A program made the position numbers and the translations under genes. Of a stretch of 64,000 nucleotides of DNA, positions 62,658-64,000 are shown piece after piece (positions within the stretch are counted from its first letter, which is position 1; every line of letters begins with the position of its first letter). This stretch comes from an uncultured Prevotellaceae bacterium (GTDB taxonomy: Bacteria > Bacteroidota > Bacteroidia > Bacteroidales > Bacteroidaceae), in assembly GCA_946540735.1 (NCBI GenBank), contig CAMNIN010000006.1, positions 35,498 to 99,497 on the forward strand, written 5' to 3'. The notes under the pieces were generated by a model that was not told the origin of the DNA, did no database searches, and was given only the letters and a program-made list of their open reading frames with translations.

Positions 62658-63680
62658 TTAAACCTCTTTGGTGGCCACACATTCCATCTCCACCAGCCAT
62701 TCGGGGCGGCATACCTTGCCTGAGAGCAGCACATGAGGAATCTGAGGATAGGTCCTCTGCAAGAATTCCTCCACGATCTCACGGTCGGAGGCGTCGCGCA
62801 GGTAGACATAGAAGTAGCGCACATCATTCATTGTGGCACCTCCATTGTGGAGCAAGGCTCCGATGTTTTCCAACAGGCGAGCGGTTTGAAGTTGGATGTC
62901 GCCGACATACATGGCCTTGCCGAATTTGTCGATGCTGGCAGTTCCAGAGATGAAGAAAGTCTGTTTCTTGCCACGCGTCAGTCGAGTGCCACGCTCAAAC
63001 GACACCCCGTATTCGTGAGTGGGGTTGAGGTTATCCAGGGCTTCGAGGTAGGTCTTGTCATTTTCCTGCACATCGGGGAAGGTGAGGAAATCGATGGCCA
63101 CAGAGGCACTGCGGGTCTGCGAGAATCCTCCGATGCCCGTGCTTGCGATGAAGTGGGTGTCGGGGGTGAGACCTTGGTTGCGGAAGATGTCGTTGCGTGC
63201 TCTCACCATTCCCTCGTAGTTGACATCGATGTCGGCCACATAGATCCATGTCCTCAGGCAGTGCTGCTTGAGCGTCAGCCCCATCGACTTGATGCTGTCG
63301 AGGTATTTGTTGAAGATCATCATGGTCTGTATGTAGGAGTTGGCTCCACGTGTCTCTTCCTCGCTCAGCCGGATGCTATGGAGTACGAAATCGTCGTCCT
63401 CATCGGTGGTCTTCACCAGAATGGTGATTTTTGAGCCGTCGAGTGGTGGTTGCTCAATCACGGAGCATGCTGCCTTGGAGAGCACAGCCACATAAAGGGT
63501 TGAGATGGTCAGGGTGTCGTATTGGTTTTGAGCGTCGCTGAGAAAAACTTTTGTGTATTGCAGATGCCTTCCCACGGCTTGCTCCGCCTCAAGATAGTTG
63601 CTGAGGGTAAGATAAAGTTCACCAAGTCTGCTTTCGAATCGTCCCTTGTTTTTGGGAGATAAGATGATATAATTGTCCAT
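62658..63680 (-). CDS. RidA/YjgF-like protein with chorismatase-like two-domain length
   Basis: 340 aa from ATG 63680 (MDNYIILSPKNKG), chosen because the promoter lies just upstream. The C-terminal 120 residues form a RidA-type domain (KQTFFISGTASIDKFGKAMYVGDIQLQTARLLENI, split by the family's usual loop). The N-terminal 200 residues are a diverged copy with CLRTWIYVADIDVNYEGMVRARN and FIASTGIGGFSQ. Total length and the xxTWxYVxxI and ATGIG-like pieces resemble chorismatases (FkbO, Hyg5, XanB2), which hydrolyse chorismate. The catalytic set cannot be confirmed by eye, so a plain RidA-like enamine/imine deaminase or a non-catalytic binder remains possible. No signal peptide, so cytoplasmic. 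Confidence 0.7.
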   Translation of the reverse strand: MDNYIILSPKNKGRFESRLGELYLTLSNYLEAEQAVGRHLQYTKVFLSDAQNQYDTLTISTLYVAVLSKAACSVIEQPPLDGSKITILVKTTDEDDDFVLHSIRLSEEETRGANSYIQTMMIFNKYLDSIKSMGLTLKQHCLRTWIYVADIDVNYEGMVRARNDIFRNQGLTPDTHFIASTGIGGFSQTRSASVAIDFLTFPDVQENDKTYLEALDNLNPTHEYGVSFERGTRLTRGKKQTFFISGTASIDKFGKAMYVGDIQLQTARLLENIGALLHNGGATMNDVRYFYVYLRDASDREIVEEFLQRTYPQIPHVLLSGKVCRPEWLVEMECVATKEV

Positions 63681-63719
63681 TTCGTTACTGTCGGTTGAGT
63701 CTATTTTCAAATAGCGGTG

Positions 63720-63750
63720 CAAAGTTAGTGCAAATCGAGGGCATAACAAA
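63720..63750 (-). promoter_or_regulatory. Promoter of the RidA-like/module 3 operon
   Basis: On the minus strand TTTG (63750-63747), 19 nt, TAACTTTG (63727-63720). Expected transcription start near 63713, giving a leader of about 33 nt. Full consensus. Confidence 0.75.
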
Positions 63751-63966
63751 ATAAAAGATAGAAAAAAGTACACATTATATATTATAATAAGCCATTGGAA
63801 TGCGGGTTTCGGACTTTTGAGGAGCTTGGGGTAGCTTCAAAATGGTTTTTGGGGCCATGATATCCCGAAAATGAAGCAGAAAAGGAGTGTATAAGGGGAG
63901 ATTTTTTACTATTTTGTCAAATAATCCGAAAATTTTCATGTTTTTCTTCATTTTTTCCTTGAAAAG

Positions 63967-63998
63967 TTTGGTAGGTATGGATGTAATTCCTACCTTTG
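63967..63998 (+). promoter_or_regulatory. Promoter pointing out of the window
   Basis: TTTG (63967-63970), 20 nt, TACCTTTG (63991-63998) on the plus strand. It must drive a gene beyond the end of the window. The interval 63751-63966 between the two divergent promoters is A/T-rich and contains nothing else I recognise. Confidence 0.6.
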
Positions 63999-64000
63999 CA

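Overview
This window comes from a member of the Bacteroidota, most likely Prevotellaceae (Prevotella/Segatella type). The evidence is the promoter style (a TTTG box, about 19 nt, then TAnnTTTG, found again and again in front of genes), a SusC/SusD pair, type III glutamine synthetase, DUF4290, C10 (streptopain-type) peptidases with BspA-like repeats, and the lack of classical Shine-Dalgarno spacing. No tRNA, rRNA, CRISPR array, prophage or complete insertion sequence was seen. The species is an inference.

Layout. 1-6.6 kb: housekeeping genes dapB (cut by the window edge), lepB, aat and clpS-clpA, then a convergent alpha/beta-hydrolase fusion gene. 6.7-14.5 kb: a four-gene glycan operon (DUF2264, GH105, GH2, GH51) that fits removal of rhamnogalacturonan-I side chains and ends; it has its own promoter, an operator-like palindrome and a terminator. 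14.5-29.5 kb: envelope and secreted proteins, namely a TlpA-like thioredoxin, a DUF6029-like outer membrane protein, two Omp28-related CxxC proteins, a giant cleaved-adhesin protein and two tandem C10 peptidases. Four of these carry short C-terminal tails resembling type IX secretion sorting domains. 29.5-30.9 kb: a REP-associated tyrosine transposase (RAYT) gene between REP-like palindromes and minisatellites. 30.9-39.7 kb, minus strand: HAD phosphatase, GSIII, rseP, dxr, rimM, murA (fosfomycin-insensitive type by its active-site residue), DUF4290 and tsaB. 39.9-41.9 kb: yicC, gmk, nadD. 41.9-42.4 kb: a second REP cluster with a 103-bp composite repeat. 42.4-45 kb: glycosyltransferase and flippase driven by a tandemly duplicated promoter. 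45.3-52.4 kb: a SusC-like transporter fused to an OmpA peptidoglycan-binding domain, SusD, and a lipoprotein with an internal domain duplication.

52.4-63.7 kb holds the most unusual part. Three copies of a two-gene module each pair a polytopic DUF6057-like membrane protein having a helical-repeat tail with a lipoprotein that combines one CxxCH (haem c-type) motif and a PD40/TolB-like beta-propeller. Two copies sit in one plus-strand operon together with a lone DUF4369-like lipoprotein. The third is on the minus strand behind a RidA/chorismatase-like gene. I know of no described function for this module.

Two regulatory themes recur. The same palindrome (arms AAAATGAAT and ATTCATTTT, 2-nt spacer) overlaps the -33 box of the glycan operon promoter and of both flippase promoters, at identical spacing. 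Several promoters also lie so close to the start codon (clpS, the first DUF6057 gene, the flippase) that leaderless or near-leaderless mRNAs are expected.
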